From: Micromonospora chersina
Lineage (GTDB): Bacteria > Actinomycetota > Actinomycetes > Mycobacteriales > Micromonosporaceae
Direction of reading: 5' to 3'
NCBI RefSeq assembly: GCF_900091475.1
Contig: NZ_FMIB01000002.1
Location: 4,650,001 to 4,714,000, forward strand
Length of the DNA: 64,000 nucleotides
This document shows positions 15,539-24,445 of this stretch, in pieces (within the stretch, counting starts at the first letter, position 1; each line of letters opens with the position of its first letter). Both the position numbers and the translations under genes were made by a program. The notes beneath the pieces are model-generated. The model saw only the letters and a list, made by a program, of their open reading frames with translations. It searched no databases and was not told the origin of the DNA.

Positions 15539-16662
15539 CGTGCCATGAGCGGATCGAGGGTGACGCCGACCGGTTGCAGCAGCCACCAGTGCCCGCCGAG
15601 GCCCGCCGGGTCGGTCAGCTCGGCCACCGCCGACGCGGCGGCCAGGGCCCGCAGGTAGCCGGCCGGGTCCCGGGAGGCCAGGCTCAGCGGCGGTCGCCCG
15701 CCGTCGGCCCCGAGCGCCCGCAGCCCCTCCCGCTGCGACACCAGGGTGTACGCACACCGCGCGACCCGCTCACCGGCAGAGGCGACCGAGTCCATGGCCA
15801 CGTGCGCCGTCACGTCACACGACCCGTCCGGCACCGGCGGAACCTGGCGCCCACCCCGATACCCGGTCAACGTCCCGCCAACGGGCCGCCCGGACCGCAG
15901 GTGCCCGTAGTCCACCCCCAGGGCAAGCCCCCGGTCGAGGCGCCCCACGGCCCCCGCCCAAGCCTCATCCCGGCTCCTCCCGATCTCGGCCCGCCCCGCC
16001 ACCCCGTTGATCAAGAGGTTTCCGTCGGAATCGGCCTCGGAATCAGACGCAGACCTCTTGATCAACGCGTCGGGGGCGGGGGCGGGGGAGGGGGAGGGCC
16101 ACCACTGGTTCAGCCAGGTGGTGTCCTCGGGGGTGACCGGGTCGCCCGTCGACTCCTCGCCCGTCGTTGGGTTCACCAGCAGGTAGCGCCAGCCCTCGGG
16201 GGTGTGGACGGCCAGGTCCAGCGGGACGTTGTCCAGCCACTCGGTGGTCACCAGCAGGCCCGTGATGCCCTGCGGGATCTCGTCCACCCACTCGATCTCC
16301 GGCGGCAGGTCGTCCGGCCGGGGAGCCTTCTCGACCGCGACGAGACGTACCCGCTGGGCCAGCGGCACCGGCGCGGCGGGCGACGACCCGACGGAGGTCG
16401 ACCCCACGGCGAGCGACAACGACCGCAACAGCTCCCCCCGACCGGCACCCACATCCACGACGTCGAACCGAGCGGGATGCCCGAGGGCGGCGTCAAGAGA
16501 AGACAGCAGTCGGAGCAGGCACGAGGCGAAGGCCGGAGAGGCGTGGACGCTCGTGCGGAAGTGGGCGGCCGGACCCGGGCCGGAGACGAAGAAGCCGTCC
16601 GGTCCGTAGAGGGCCGTCGCCATGGCCTCGCGCCAGCGGAGCGGACGTTCAGGGGGCGTCAC
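15535..16662 (-). CDS. MidA/NDUFAF7-type SAM-dependent methyltransferase
   Basis: A 375-residue member of the MidA/DUF185 family, whose mitochondrial members methylate an Arg in the complex I NuoD-like subunit. The N-terminal block [15 protein letters not shown] and SAM-binding [11 protein letters not shown] (~68-78) are clear. [11 protein letters not shown] matches the family 'NELLDxxPV' motif, and DYGH...[11 protein letters not shown]...[10 protein letters not shown] is the C-terminal signature. Residues ~199-219 are a lineage-specific insert encoded by a palindromic element. It starts with GTG, and its TGA overlaps the nuoD ATG (ATGA), so the two are translationally coupled. NuoD as its substrate is inferred from family and coupling. 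Confidence 0.88.
   Translation of the reverse strand: MTPPERPLRWREAMATALYGPDGFFVSGPGPAAHFRTSVHASPAFASCLLRLLSSLDAALGHPARFDVVDVGAGRGELLRSLSLAVGSTSVGSSPAAPVPLAQRVRLVAVEKAPRPDDLPPEIEWVDEIPQGITGLLVTTEWLDNVPLDLAVHTPEGWRYLLVNPTTGEESTGDPVTPEDTTWLNQWWPSPSPAPAPDALIKRSASDSEADSDGNLLINGVAGRAEIGRSRDEAWAGAVGRLDRGLALGVDYGHLRSGRPVGGTLTGYRGGRQVPPVPDGSCDVTAHVAMDSVASAGERVARCAYTLVSQREGLRALGADGGRPPLSLASRDPAGYLRALAAASAVAELTDPAGLGGHWWLLQPVGVTLDPLMAR
16005..16067. repeat. 63-bp palindromic element inserted in frame in the methyltransferase gene
   Basis: Perfect 15-bp arms (CGTTGATCAAGAGGT and its complement) flank a 33-bp centre, which itself carries a TCGGAATC direct repeat. The total of 63 bp is exactly 21 codons, and it adds [24 protein letters not shown] sequence after a Pro-rich stretch. 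The region is less GC-rich than the surrounding gene. Confidence 0.8.
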
Positions 16663-16779
16663 CGTGCCGACCCTACGTCGGCGGAACCATGACGTGGGCC
16701 GGCGTACCGGAAGGGGTCGTTCGGCGCCGCCGGAGTGGCCCCTTCGCGCCGTCGGTGAAGGTTTTCACACATGCTTGTT

Positions 16780-16785
16780 TAGGCT
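16780..16785 (+). promoter_or_regulatory. Possible -10 box TAGGCT upstream of the DUF2520 gene
   Basis: TAGGCT 62 bases before the ATG. A short GTGAA-GGTT-TTCAC inverted repeat lies just upstream (16755-16768). Confidence 0.3.
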
Positions 16786-16847
16786 CCGTGGCCCCGGCGC
16801 ATACTTGCGATCGACCGGTACCCCCTTCGAGGACTGGATCGATTGCC

Positions 16848-17795
16848 ATGAGCGCACCGCTGCGTTCGCGTCCCGCCGCCCCGCACCGGGCCGCCGACGC
16901 CCCGCTCGTCTTCCCCCGCACCCTCACGGTCGGCGTGATCGGCGCCGGCCGGGTCGGCACCGTGCTCGGCGCCGCCCTCGCGGCCGCCGGCCACCGGGTG
17001 GTCGCCGCCGCCGGCGCCTCCGGCGCGGCCAGGGCCCGGATGGCGCTGCTGCTGCCGCAGACCCCCACCCGCTCCGCCGCCGCCGTGGCGCGCGCCGCCA
17101 CCGACCTGCTGGTCGTGGCGGTCCCCGACGACGCCCTCGCCGGCGTGGTCGCGGGGCTGGTCGAGGCCGGCGCGCTGCGGCCCGGCCAGGTGATCGCGCA
17201 CACCTCGGGCGCGCACGGGCTGGCCGTCCTCGCCCCGGCCGCCGCCTCCGGCGCCCGGCCGCTCGCGCTGCACCCGGCCATGACCTTCACCGGCACGCCG
17301 GACGACCTGACCCGCCTCGCCGGCATCTCCTACGGGGTGACCGCCCCGGCCGAGCTGCGCGCCTTCGCCGCCCGGCTGGTGGCCGACCTGGGCGGCGTGC
17401 CGGAGTGGGTGGCGGAGGGCGACCGGCCGCTCTACCACGCGGCGCTGGCGCACGGCGCGAACCACCTGGTGACCCTGGTCAACGAGGCGGCCGACCGGCT
17501 GCGTGACGCCGGGGTGGACCGGCCGGAGAAGGTGCTCGCCCCGCTGCTCCGGGCGGCCCTGGAGAACGCGCTGCGGCTCGGCGACGACGCGCTCACCGGC
17601 CCGGTGTCGCGGGGCGACGCGGGCACCGTACGCCGGCACCTGGAGCGCCTGGCGGCGACCGCGCCGGAATCCGTGCCCCCCTACCTGGCGTTGGCACGAC
17701 GGACGGCGGACCGCGCGATCGCGGCAGGACGGCTGCGGCCGGCGGACGCGGCGCCGCTGCTGGACGTGCTGGACGGGATGGAGGTAGCGGCCTGA
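16848..17795 (+). CDS. Rossmann-fold DUF2520 oxidoreductase
   Basis: A 315-residue predicted NAD(P)-dependent dehydrogenase. A Rossmann dinucleotide site [16 protein letters not shown] lies near residues 26-41. The second half is all-helical, with the conserved region [18 protein letters not shown] typical of DUF2520, a relative of ketopantoate reductase and 6-phosphogluconate-type dehydrogenases. The stop overlaps the panC ATG by one base (TGATG), and panD follows. The same DUF2520-panC-panD order is known in mycobacteria. A role as ketopantoate reductase is plausible from fold and position but unproven. Confidence 0.85.
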   Translation: MSAPLRSRPAAPHRAADAPLVFPRTLTVGVIGAGRVGTVLGAALAAAGHRVVAAAGASGAARARMALLLPQTPTRSAAAVARAATDLLVVAVPDDALAGVVAGLVEAGALRPGQVIAHTSGAHGLAVLAPAAASGARPLALHPAMTFTGTPDDLTRLAGISYGVTAPAELRAFAARLVADLGGVPEWVAEGDRPLYHAALAHGANHLVTLVNEAADRLRDAGVDRPEKVLAPLLRAALENALRLGDDALTGPVSRGDAGTVRRHLERLAATAPESVPPYLALARRTADRAIAAGRLRPADAAPLLDVLDGMEVAA

Positions 17796-18643
17796 TGACG
17801 GAGCTGGTGCACACCCGCAAGGAGCTGGCGGCGGCCCGGGACGCGCTGACCGGCACGGTCGGCGTGGTGATGACCATGGGCGCGCTGCACTCGGGGCACG
17901 AGACCCTGCTGCGGGCGGCCCGGGAGCGGGCGGACCACGTCCTCGTGACGATCTTCGTGAACCCGCTCCAGTTCGGCCCGAACGAGGACTTCGACCGCTA
18001 CCCGCGCACGCTGGACGCCGACCTGGAGATCTGCCGGCGGGCCGGCGCGGACGTGGTGTTCGCCCCCGCCGTGACCGACATGTACCCGGAGGGCCAGCCG
18101 ACGGTGCGGCTGAACCCGGGCCCGCTGGGCGAGGACCTGGAGGGGCTGAGCCGGCCCGGCTTCTTCCACGGCGTGCTCACCGTGGTCATGAAGCTGCTCC
18201 AGCTCACCCGCCCCGACCTGGCCTTCTTCGGCGAGAAGGACTACCAGCAGCTCACCCTGGTCCGGCGGATGGTCCGCGACCTGGACGTGCCGACGGAGAT
18301 CGTCGGGGTGCCGACCGTACGCGAACCGGACGGCCTGGCCCTGTCCAGCCGTAACCGCTACCTGTCGGCCGATGAGCGGGCGGCCGCGCTGAGCCTGTCC
18401 GCCGCGCTGCGGGCCGGCGCCGAGGCCGCCGAGCGGGGCGCGGACGCCGGCGCGGTGCTGGCCGCCGCCCACCGGGGCTTCGACTCGGGCACGCCGGGCG
18501 CCCGCCTCGACTACCTGGTGCTCACCGACGCCGACCTGGAGCCCGGCCCGGTCTCCGGCGCGGCGCGGCTGCTGATCGCCGCCTGGGTCGGGGCCACCCG
18601 CCTCATCGACAACGCGGCGATCCACCTCGCCCCGCGTTCCTGA
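17795..18643 (+). CDS. panC: Pantothenate synthetase
   Basis: Condenses pantoate with beta-alanine using ATP to make pantothenate (vitamin B5), the CoA precursor. It is 282 residues. The adenylate-forming HIGH-type motif is MGALHSGH near 28-35. [13 protein letters not shown] binds pantoate. [10 protein letters not shown] near 144 and [12 protein letters not shown] near 175-186 complete the family signature. It is coupled to the DUF2520 gene and followed 31 bases later by panD, which supplies beta-alanine. Confidence 0.96.
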   Translation: MTELVHTRKELAAARDALTGTVGVVMTMGALHSGHETLLRAARERADHVLVTIFVNPLQFGPNEDFDRYPRTLDADLEICRRAGADVVFAPAVTDMYPEGQPTVRLNPGPLGEDLEGLSRPGFFHGVLTVVMKLLQLTRPDLAFFGEKDYQQLTLVRRMVRDLDVPTEIVGVPTVREPDGLALSSRNRYLSADERAAALSLSAALRAGAEAAERGADAGAVLAAAHRGFDSGTPGARLDYLVLTDADLEPGPVSGAARLLIAAWVGATRLIDNAAIHLAPRS

Positions 18644-18674
18644 CCCCACCACATCCCTTCGGAAAGGCACTCCG

Positions 18675-19103
18675 ATGCTCCGGACCATGCTCAAGTCGAA
18701 GATCCACCGGGCCACGGTGATCCAGGCCGACCTGCACTACGTCGGCTCGGTGACCGTGGACGAGGATCTGCTCGACGCCGCCGACCTCATCCCCGGCGAG
18801 CAGGTCGCGATCGTGGACATCACCAACGGCGCCCGGCTGGAGACGTACGTGATCCCGGGGCGGAGGGGCAGCGGCGTCATCGGCATCAACGGCGCCGCGG
18901 CGCACCTCGTGCACCCCGGTGACCTGGTCATCCTCATCTCGTACGGTCAGATGGACGACGCCGAGGCGCGCGCGTACCAGCCGCGGGTGGTGCACGTCGA
19001 CGCCGACAACAAGGTCGTCGACCTGACCGCGGACCCGACGACGGCCGCCCCCGGCACCGCCGGCGACCCCGTCCCCAACCCAATGGCCGCCGCCCTCAAC
19101 TGA
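18675..19103 (+). CDS. panD: Aspartate 1-decarboxylase
   Basis: Pyruvoyl enzyme that makes beta-alanine from aspartate for pantothenate. It is 142 residues. The self-cleavage site YVGSVT puts Gly24-Ser25 exactly where the proenzyme is cut to form the pyruvoyl group. [14 protein letters not shown] is the conserved active-site block. A GGAAAGG lies about nine bases before the ATG. The C-terminal ~20 residues are a disordered Pro/Thr/Ala tail. A palindromic repeat follows the gene. Confidence 0.96.
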   Translation: MLRTMLKSKIHRATVIQADLHYVGSVTVDEDLLDAADLIPGEQVAIVDITNGARLETYVIPGRRGSGVIGINGAAAHLVHPGDLVILISYGQMDDAEARAYQPRVVHVDADNKVVDLTADPTTAAPGTAGDPVPNPMAAALN

Positions 19104-19116
19104 CCCACCGCCTCCT

Positions 19117-19196
19117 CCCCGCGATCTTGCAGTTGGCGCCCATCAACTGCACCCTTTGACCCACTTGCCGGGGCCACAACTGCAAGATCAGCGGGG
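19117..19196. repeat. Intergenic palindromic REP-like element after panD
   Basis: Perfect 13-bp arms GATCTTGCAGTTG and CAACTGCAAGATC flank a 41-bp centre. Outer CCCCGC/GCGGGG arms extend the stem with one bulged A. It could terminate panD or be a dispersed palindromic repeat. The design resembles the element inside the methyltransferase gene, although the arm sequence differs. Confidence 0.6.
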
Positions 19197-19226
19197 GTGG
19201 ACGGGCGGGGCGGCGTGCGCGGTCTG

Positions 19227-19254
19227 TTACCGGAAGGTCATTTTCGGCTACCCT
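19227..19254 (+). promoter_or_regulatory. Candidate promoter for the septum-formation-like lipoprotein
   Basis: TTACCG and TACCCT are separated by 16 bases, 43 bases before the ATG. Confidence 0.35.
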
Positions 19255-19297
19255 GGGCGGACCGTCGGGTTGACGGTCTCGCCTGGGGGAGGCCGCG

Positions 19298-20191
19298 ATG
19301 CGCCGTGCGCTGAGGGTTACGGTCGCCGCCCTGCTCACGGGGGCGCTCCTGGCCGGGTGTGCCTCGTCGGGTGGGCTGGACGGGGATCTCACCGACGACT
19401 GGGGCGCACTGCCGCCGGCCGGCCCGTTCACCCCGGCGGCCGGGGTGTGCCAGGTCGCCGACTTCACCCCCACCGTGGGCCTGTCCGGCTACGACCCCGT
19501 CGGCTGTGACCTGCCGCACCGGGTGGAGACCGTGCACGTGGGGGCGTTCACCGGCGAGCGGCCGACCCCGCCGGCGCTCGGCTCGGCCGAGCTGCGCACC
19601 GCCTTCGCGGAGTGCGACACCCGGGCCGGCGGCTACGTCGGTGACAACTGGCGGGCCGGCCGGCTGCGGCTGGCCGTGGCGCTGCCCACCGGGCCCGGCT
19701 GGGCGGCCGGTTCCCGCTGGTACCGCTGCGACCTGACCGAACTGACCACGGTCGAGGCGGCGGCGACAGTGGTGACCCGGACGGGCAGCCTCCGCGACGC
19801 GCTCAGGGGGCCGTCCCCGCTGCGGCTGGGCTGCCAGCGCACCGGCCGGGACGCCCGCCGGGTGCAGACCCTCACCCCGGTCGACTGCCGTGCCGCGCAC
19901 GACGCCGAGTTCGTCGGGGTGTGGGCGGCGCCGGACCGCCCGTACCCGAAGAAGGCCGCCGACTGGGCGCCCCTCTACACCGGCTGCAACACGGTCCTCG
20001 CCAAGTACGCCGGCGTGCCCGACGACCCGACGCTGCGGTTCCGCACCGGCGTGGTGGTCCGCCCGCCCGGCGCCGGCCGGTGGGTGGTCGGTGACCGAGG
20101 GGTGCGCTGCTACCTCTGGCTCAGCGACCGCACGGTGACCGCCTCGCTGAAGGGGGCCGGCCCGGCCGGCCTGCCGGTCCGGACGAGGTAG
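19298..20191 (+). CDS. Lipoprotein with two septum-formation-like domains
   Basis: A 297-residue secreted lipoprotein with a signal peptide ending in the lipobox LLAGC (Cys21). Two similar extracellular units follow, each with a CD/CxxxH-type motif: GCDLPHRVETVHVGAF near 69 and DCRAAHDAEFVGVW near 195. Further paired Cys residues probably form disulfides. This pattern matches the Septum_form family of actinobacteria, whose role is poorly known. GGGGGAGG five bases before the ATG supports the start. It stands between panD and nadB without an evident pathway link. Confidence 0.75.
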   Translation: MRRALRVTVAALLTGALLAGCASSGGLDGDLTDDWGALPPAGPFTPAAGVCQVADFTPTVGLSGYDPVGCDLPHRVETVHVGAFTGERPTPPALGSAELRTAFAECDTRAGGYVGDNWRAGRLRLAVALPTGPGWAAGSRWYRCDLTELTTVEAAATVVTRTGSLRDALRGPSPLRLGCQRTGRDARRVQTLTPVDCRAAHDAEFVGVWAAPDRPYPKKAADWAPLYTGCNTVLAKYAGVPDDPTLRFRTGVVVRPPGAGRWVVGDRGVRCYLWLSDRTVTASLKGAGPAGLPVRTR

Positions 20192-20240
20192 CCGAAACCA
20201 CTCGTCCCGCCCCCGCCGCCCGGGATGAGAGGGCTTCGGG

Positions 20241-21941
20241 TTGACTGTGCTCATGGACCTTCCGACCGTCGACCTGCCGGCCCTGCCGAGGCTGCTCGCC
20301 GCGCCCGCACCCGGCTGGGTGGAGACCACCGACGTGATCGTCGTCGGGTCCGGGGTCGCCGGGCTGACCGCCGCGCTGCACCTGCGCGAGGCGGGGCTGC
20401 ACGTCACAGTGGTCACCAAGGTCAACATCGATGAGGGCTCGACCCGTTGGGCGCAGGGCGGCATCGCCGCCGTGCTCGACCCGGCGGACACGCCGGCCGC
20501 GCACGCGTACGACACCGAGGTGGCCGGCGTCGGCCTCTGCGACCCGGCGGCCGTGCGGGTGCTGGTGGAGGAGGGCCCGACACGGCTGCGCGAGCTGATG
20601 CGGATCGGGGCGGAGTTCGACCGCAACCCGGACGGGTCGCTGATGCTCACCCGGGAGGGCGGCCACCGGGCCGACCGGATCGTGCACGCCGGCGGCGACG
20701 CCACCGGGGCCGAGGTGCAGCGGGCGCTGCACGCCGCGGTCCGCCGCGACCCGTGGATCCGGCTGGTCGAGCACGCCCTGGTGCTGGACCTGCTGCGCGC
20801 CCCCGGCGACGGGCCGGACGGGCTCGGTCCGGCCTGCGGGATCACCCTGCACGTGCTCGGTGAGGGCAGCGAGGACGGCGTCGGGGCCATCCTGGGCCGG
20901 GCCGTGGTGCTGGCCACCGGCGGGATGGGGCAGATCTTCGCGGCCACCACCAACCCGGCGGTCTCCACGGGCGACGGGGTGGCGCTCGCGCTGCGCGCCG
21001 GCGCGGCGGTCACCGACGTGGAGTTCGTGCAGTTCCACCCGACCGCGCTGATCGTGCCGGCCGGTGAGCCGGGCGCCGGCCTCGCCCAGCAGCCGCTGGT
21101 CTCCGAGGCGCTGCGCGGCGAGGGCGCCCACCTGGTCGACGGCGACGGCAAGCGGTTCATGGTGGGCCAGCACGAGCTGGCCGAGCTGGCGCCCCGGGAC
21201 GTGGTGGCCAAGGGCATCCACCGGGTGCTGCTGGCCACCGGCGCGGACCACGTCTGGCTGGACGCCCGCCACCTGGGCGGCGACTTCCTGGCCCGGCGCT
21301 TCCCCACCATCGTGGCGTCCTGCCTGGCCATCGGCGTGGACCCGGCCGCCGACCTGATCCCGGTCGCCCCGGCCGCCCACTACGCCTCCGGCGGCGTCCG
21401 GACCGACCTGCGCGGCCGCACCTCCATCCCCGGCCTGTACGCCTGCGGCGAGGTCGCCTGCACCGGCGTGCACGGCGCCAACCGGCTGGCCAGCAACTCG
21501 CTGCTGGAGGGGCTGGTCTTCTCCCGCCGGATCGCCGAGGACATCGCCGCCGGGCTGCCCGAGCAGGCGAAGCCGGCGGAGACCGGCGCCTGGGTGGGCG
21601 GCCAGGGCTGGCTGGTGCCGGCGGGCGCCTCGCCCACCCTCCAGCGGGCCATGACCCGGGGCGCGGGAGTGCTCCGGTCGGCGCCGACCCTCGCCGACAC
21701 CGCCGCCACCCTCACCGAGCTGGGCCAGGCCCGGGGCGTGCCGCGCACCGCCGACTGGGAGGCGACGAACCTGATCACGGTGGCGTCGACGCTGGTGGCC
21801 GCCGCGTACGCCCGCCGGGAGACCCGGGGCTGCCACTGGCGGGAGGACTTCCCGACGGCCAACGAGCGGTGGCGGGGCCACCTCGTGGCCAGCGTCGGGG
21901 TGGAGGGCTTTGTGAACGAGCGCTGGGAGGAACAGCAGTGA
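20241..21941 (+). CDS. nadB: L-aspartate oxidase
   Basis: FAD enzyme oxidising aspartate to iminoaspartate, the first step of de novo NAD synthesis. It is 566 residues. FAD-binding GSGVAGLTAALHL lies near 36-48. STRWAQGGIAAV near 68 is a NadB signature, followed by VQFHPTAL, the HYASGGVRTD block and CTGVHGANRLASNSLLE near 410-426. The start is TTG, with GAGAGGG seven bases upstream; GTG and ATG two and four codons later are alternatives. It is coupled to nadC by GTGA. Quinolinate synthase (nadA), normally the partner, is absent from the window. Confidence 0.95.
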   Translation: MTVLMDLPTVDLPALPRLLAAPAPGWVETTDVIVVGSGVAGLTAALHLREAGLHVTVVTKVNIDEGSTRWAQGGIAAVLDPADTPAAHAYDTEVAGVGLCDPAAVRVLVEEGPTRLRELMRIGAEFDRNPDGSLMLTREGGHRADRIVHAGGDATGAEVQRALHAAVRRDPWIRLVEHALVLDLLRAPGDGPDGLGPACGITLHVLGEGSEDGVGAILGRAVVLATGGMGQIFAATTNPAVSTGDGVALALRAGAAVTDVEFVQFHPTALIVPAGEPGAGLAQQPLVSEALRGEGAHLVDGDGKRFMVGQHELAELAPRDVVAKGIHRVLLATGADHVWLDARHLGGDFLARRFPTIVASCLAIGVDPAADLIPVAPAAHYASGGVRTDLRGRTSIPGLYACGEVACTGVHGANRLASNSLLEGLVFSRRIAEDIAAGLPEQAKPAETGAWVGGQGWLVPAGASPTLQRAMTRGAGVLRSAPTLADTAATLTELGQARGVPRTADWEATNLITVASTLVAAAYARRETRGCHWREDFPTANERWRGHLVASVGVEGFVNERWEEQQ

Positions 21942-22834
21942 GGGAGTCGACGGAGCGGGCGCTGCGAGCCGGGGGTCTGGACCCGGAGCGGGTCCGGCGG
22001 GTGGTGGTCGACGCGCTCACCGAGGACCTGGGCGCGGACTTCCTCGACGTCACGAGCGTGGCCACCATCCCGGACTGGCAGAACGACACCGCCGACCTGG
22101 TCGCCCGCGCCGACGGGGTGGTGGCCGGGCTGCCGGTGGCCGCGGCCGTGTTCGAGCTGGTCGGCGAGGTGACCGGGGCGGACCGTACCGTCGAGGTGTC
22201 GCTGGTGGCCCACGACGGGCAGCGGGTGGCGCGCGGCGACGTGCTGGCCACGGTGACCGGCCCGACCCGGCTGCTGCTCACCGCCGAGCGGACGGCGCTC
22301 AACCTGCTCTCCCGGATGTCCGGGGTGGCGACCCACACCCGGGCCTGGGCCGACGCGCTGGCCGGCACCAAGGCGATGGTGCTCGACACCCGCAAGACCA
22401 CCCCCGGCCTGCGGGCGCTGGAGAAGTACGCGGTCCGCGCCGGCGGCGGCACCAACAAGCGGATGGGCCTGCACGACGTCGCCATGATCAAGGACAACCA
22501 CAAGGTCGCCGCGGGCGGGATCGGGGCGGCCTTCCGCCGGGTCCGGGAGGCGTTCCCGGACGTCCCGGTGCAGGTGGAGGTGGACACCCTGGCCGAGGCG
22601 GTGGAGGCGGTCGAGGCCGGCGCCGACTTCCTGCTGCTGGACAACATGACCCCGGCGCAGCTGCGCGAGGTGGTCGCCGCGGTTGGCGACCGGGCGGAGC
22701 TGGAGGCGACCGGTGGGCTCACCCTGCCGGTGGCCGCCGAGTACGGGGCGACCGGCGTCGACTTCCTCTCCGTCGGCGCCCTGACCCACTCCTCGCCGAT
22801 CCTGGACATCGCCCTGGATCTGCGCGAGGAATGA
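21938..22834 (+). CDS. nadC: Nicotinate-nucleotide pyrophosphorylase (carboxylating)
   Basis: Converts quinolinate and PRPP to nicotinate mononucleotide in NAD synthesis. It is 298 residues. The type II PRTase-like features are present: RTALNLLSRMSGVAT near 113, DTRKTTPGLRALEKYAV near 150-166, GGGTNKRMGLHD, MIKDNH, and the C-terminal VDFLSVGALTHS. The GTG start is picked because it overlaps the nadB stop (GTGA) and GGGAGG lies seven bases upstream; a longer version would overlap nadB by 70 bases. Confidence 0.95.
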   Translation: MRESTERALRAGGLDPERVRRVVVDALTEDLGADFLDVTSVATIPDWQNDTADLVARADGVVAGLPVAAAVFELVGEVTGADRTVEVSLVAHDGQRVARGDVLATVTGPTRLLLTAERTALNLLSRMSGVATHTRAWADALAGTKAMVLDTRKTTPGLRALEKYAVRAGGGTNKRMGLHDVAMIKDNHKVAAGGIGAAFRRVREAFPDVPVQVEVDTLAEAVEAVEAGADFLLLDNMTPAQLREVVAAVGDRAELEATGGLTLPVAAEYGATGVDFLSVGALTHSSPILDIALDLREE

Positions 22835-22839
22835 CGGTC

Positions 22840-22845
22840 TAGGCT
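22840..22845 (+). promoter_or_regulatory. -10 box TAGGCT for leaderless coaX
   Basis: TAGGCT six bases before the coaX GTG, immediately after the nadC stop. No ribosome binding site is seen. Confidence 0.5.
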
Positions 22846-22851
22846 GCCGCT

Positions 22852-23610
22852 GTGCTGCTCTGCATCGACATCGGGAACACCAACACCGTGCTGGCGACCT
22901 TCGACGGCGACAAGCTGGTGCACAACTGGCGGATCAAGACCGACGCCCGGTCCACGGCGGACGAGCTGGGTCTGATGTTCCGGGGACTGCTCGCCGGTGA
23001 CGCCGTGGAGATCACCGGGGTGGCCGCCTGCTCGACCGTGCCGGCCGCGCTGCGCTCGCTGCGCACCATGCTGGCCCGCTACTACGCCGACCTGCCCAGC
23101 GTGATCGTCGAGCCCGGGGTACGCACCGGCGTGCAGCTCGCCATCGACAACCCGAAGGAGGTGGGCGCGGACCGGGTGGTGAACACGCTGGCCGCGTACA
23201 CCCTCTACGGCGGGCCGTGCATCGTGGTGGACTTCGGCACCACCACCAACTTCGACGTGATCAGCGGTCGGGGCGAGTTCCTCGGCGGCGCGTTCGCGCC
23301 GGGCATCGAGATCTCCTTCGACGCGCTCGCCGCCCGCGCCGCCCAGCTGCGCAAGGTGGAGGCCACCCGGCCGCGCTCGGTGATCGGGAAGAACACCGTC
23401 GAGTGCCTCCAGGCCGGCCTCTACTTCGGCTTCGCCGGCCAGGTGGACCGGATCGTCGAGCGGATGACCGAGGAGCTGGGCGAGGTGAAGGCCGTGATCG
23501 CCACGGGCGGCCTGGCCTCGCTGGTGCTCAGCGAGTGCCGCACCATCACCCACCACGAGCCGATGATCACCCTGATCGGCCTGCGGATGGTCTACGAGCG
23601 CAACACCTGA
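22852..23610 (+). CDS. coaX: Type III pantothenate kinase
   Basis: Phosphorylates pantothenate, the first step from pantothenate to CoA. It is 252 residues, the usual size. The ASKHA-fold motifs are clear: DIGNTNT (6-12) for phosphate binding, PKEVGADRVVN (101-111) for pantothenate, and DFGTTTNFDV (127-136). It starts with GTG six bases after TAGGCT. It ends three bases before the stop of a converging methyltransferase gene. With panC and panD it gives this locus most of the pantothenate-to-CoA entry route. Confidence 0.95.
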   Translation: MLLCIDIGNTNTVLATFDGDKLVHNWRIKTDARSTADELGLMFRGLLAGDAVEITGVAACSTVPAALRSLRTMLARYYADLPSVIVEPGVRTGVQLAIDNPKEVGADRVVNTLAAYTLYGGPCIVVDFGTTTNFDVISGRGEFLGGAFAPGIEISFDALAARAAQLRKVEATRPRSVIGKNTVECLQAGLYFGFAGQVDRIVERMTEELGEVKAVIATGGLASLVLSECRTITHHEPMITLIGLRMVYERNT

Positions 23611-23613
23611 GCC

Positions 23614-24354
23614 TCACCGCCGCCGGGAGCGCAGCACCAGGGTGCGGTAGGGCAGCTCGACAGTGGCCCGGTCGGCCAGGTCCGGGTGGGTGGCGAAGAG
23701 TTCGCGCAGCTCGCGGTCGATCCGCTCCTGCTCGGCCGGCGTGGCGGTCAGCCAGTAGGAGCGGGTGTGCAGCATGCCGACCACCTCGTCCGGCGTCAGC
23801 GTGGTGGTGTGGGCGAACCCGCCCAGCTCGACCGGTGTGAAGGCGGGCCCGAAGTCGGCGTACTTCTCGGTCACGTCGCCGGCGTTGTCGCCGAGGTGGG
23901 CGATCCGGGTCAGCTCCGCCACCCAGGCCACCCGCTCGTCCCGGACGTTCCAGATCGGCGCGAACGTGCCGCCCGGCCGCAGCACGCGGGCGATCTCGGC
24001 GTGCGCGGGCTGCCTGTCGAACCAGTGGTAGGCCTGCCCGACCAGCACGGCGTCGGCCGACCCGTCCGGCAGCGGCACCGCCTCGGCGCTGCCGGCCAGC
24101 GCCGTCGTGCCCGGGGTGGCGGCCGCCAGTTGCGCCCGCATCCCCGGATCCGGCTCCACGGGTACGACCTGGTGCCCGAGCGCGAGCACCCCGCGGGTGA
24201 GGATGCCGGTGCCCGCGCCGAGGTCCACGACCCGGGCCGGGGCGGCCTGCCCGTCCAGCGCCCAGCGCAGCGCCTCCTCCGGATAGCGGGGGCGGAACCG
24301 GTCGTAGTCGGCGGCGGCGGCGCCGAAGGAGAGCGCCTGAGTGGGGTCGGTCAT
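23614..24354 (-). CDS. Class I SAM-dependent methyltransferase (UbiE-like)
   Basis: A 246-residue cytosolic methyltransferase. N-terminal FGAAAADYDRFRPRYPEEAL is typical of a broad small-molecule methyltransferase family. SAM-binding motif I is VVDLGAGTGILTRGV near 42-56, followed by VEPDPGMRAQL and the AYHWFD block near 110. ARVLRPGGTFAPIWNVRD near 125-142 is motif III. The substrate is unknown. It converges on coaX, with a three-base gap. Confidence 0.8.
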   Translation of the reverse strand: MTDPTQALSFGAAAADYDRFRPRYPEEALRWALDGQAAPARVVDLGAGTGILTRGVLALGHQVVPVEPDPGMRAQLAAATPGTTALAGSAEAVPLPDGSADAVLVGQAYHWFDRQPAHAEIARVLRPGGTFAPIWNVRDERVAWVAELTRIAHLGDNAGDVTEKYADFGPAFTPVELGGFAHTTTLTPDEVVGMLHTRSYWLTATPAEQERIDRELRELFATHPDLADRATVELPYRTLVLRSRRR

Positions 24355-24445
24355 GGCGGGCAGGTTATCCCGTAACGACCCGGCGGGCCCTTGAGTACGC
24401 TCGGGGCCTGACCCCGCCCGAATTCTCCCTCTGAGGAAGCGTGCC

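Noticed and set aside
20201..20233. Attenuator-like hairpin covering the nadB ribosome binding site
   Set aside because: The 9-bp stem has a wobble pair and only touches the edge of GAGAGGG; it may be the terminator of the upstream lipoprotein gene.
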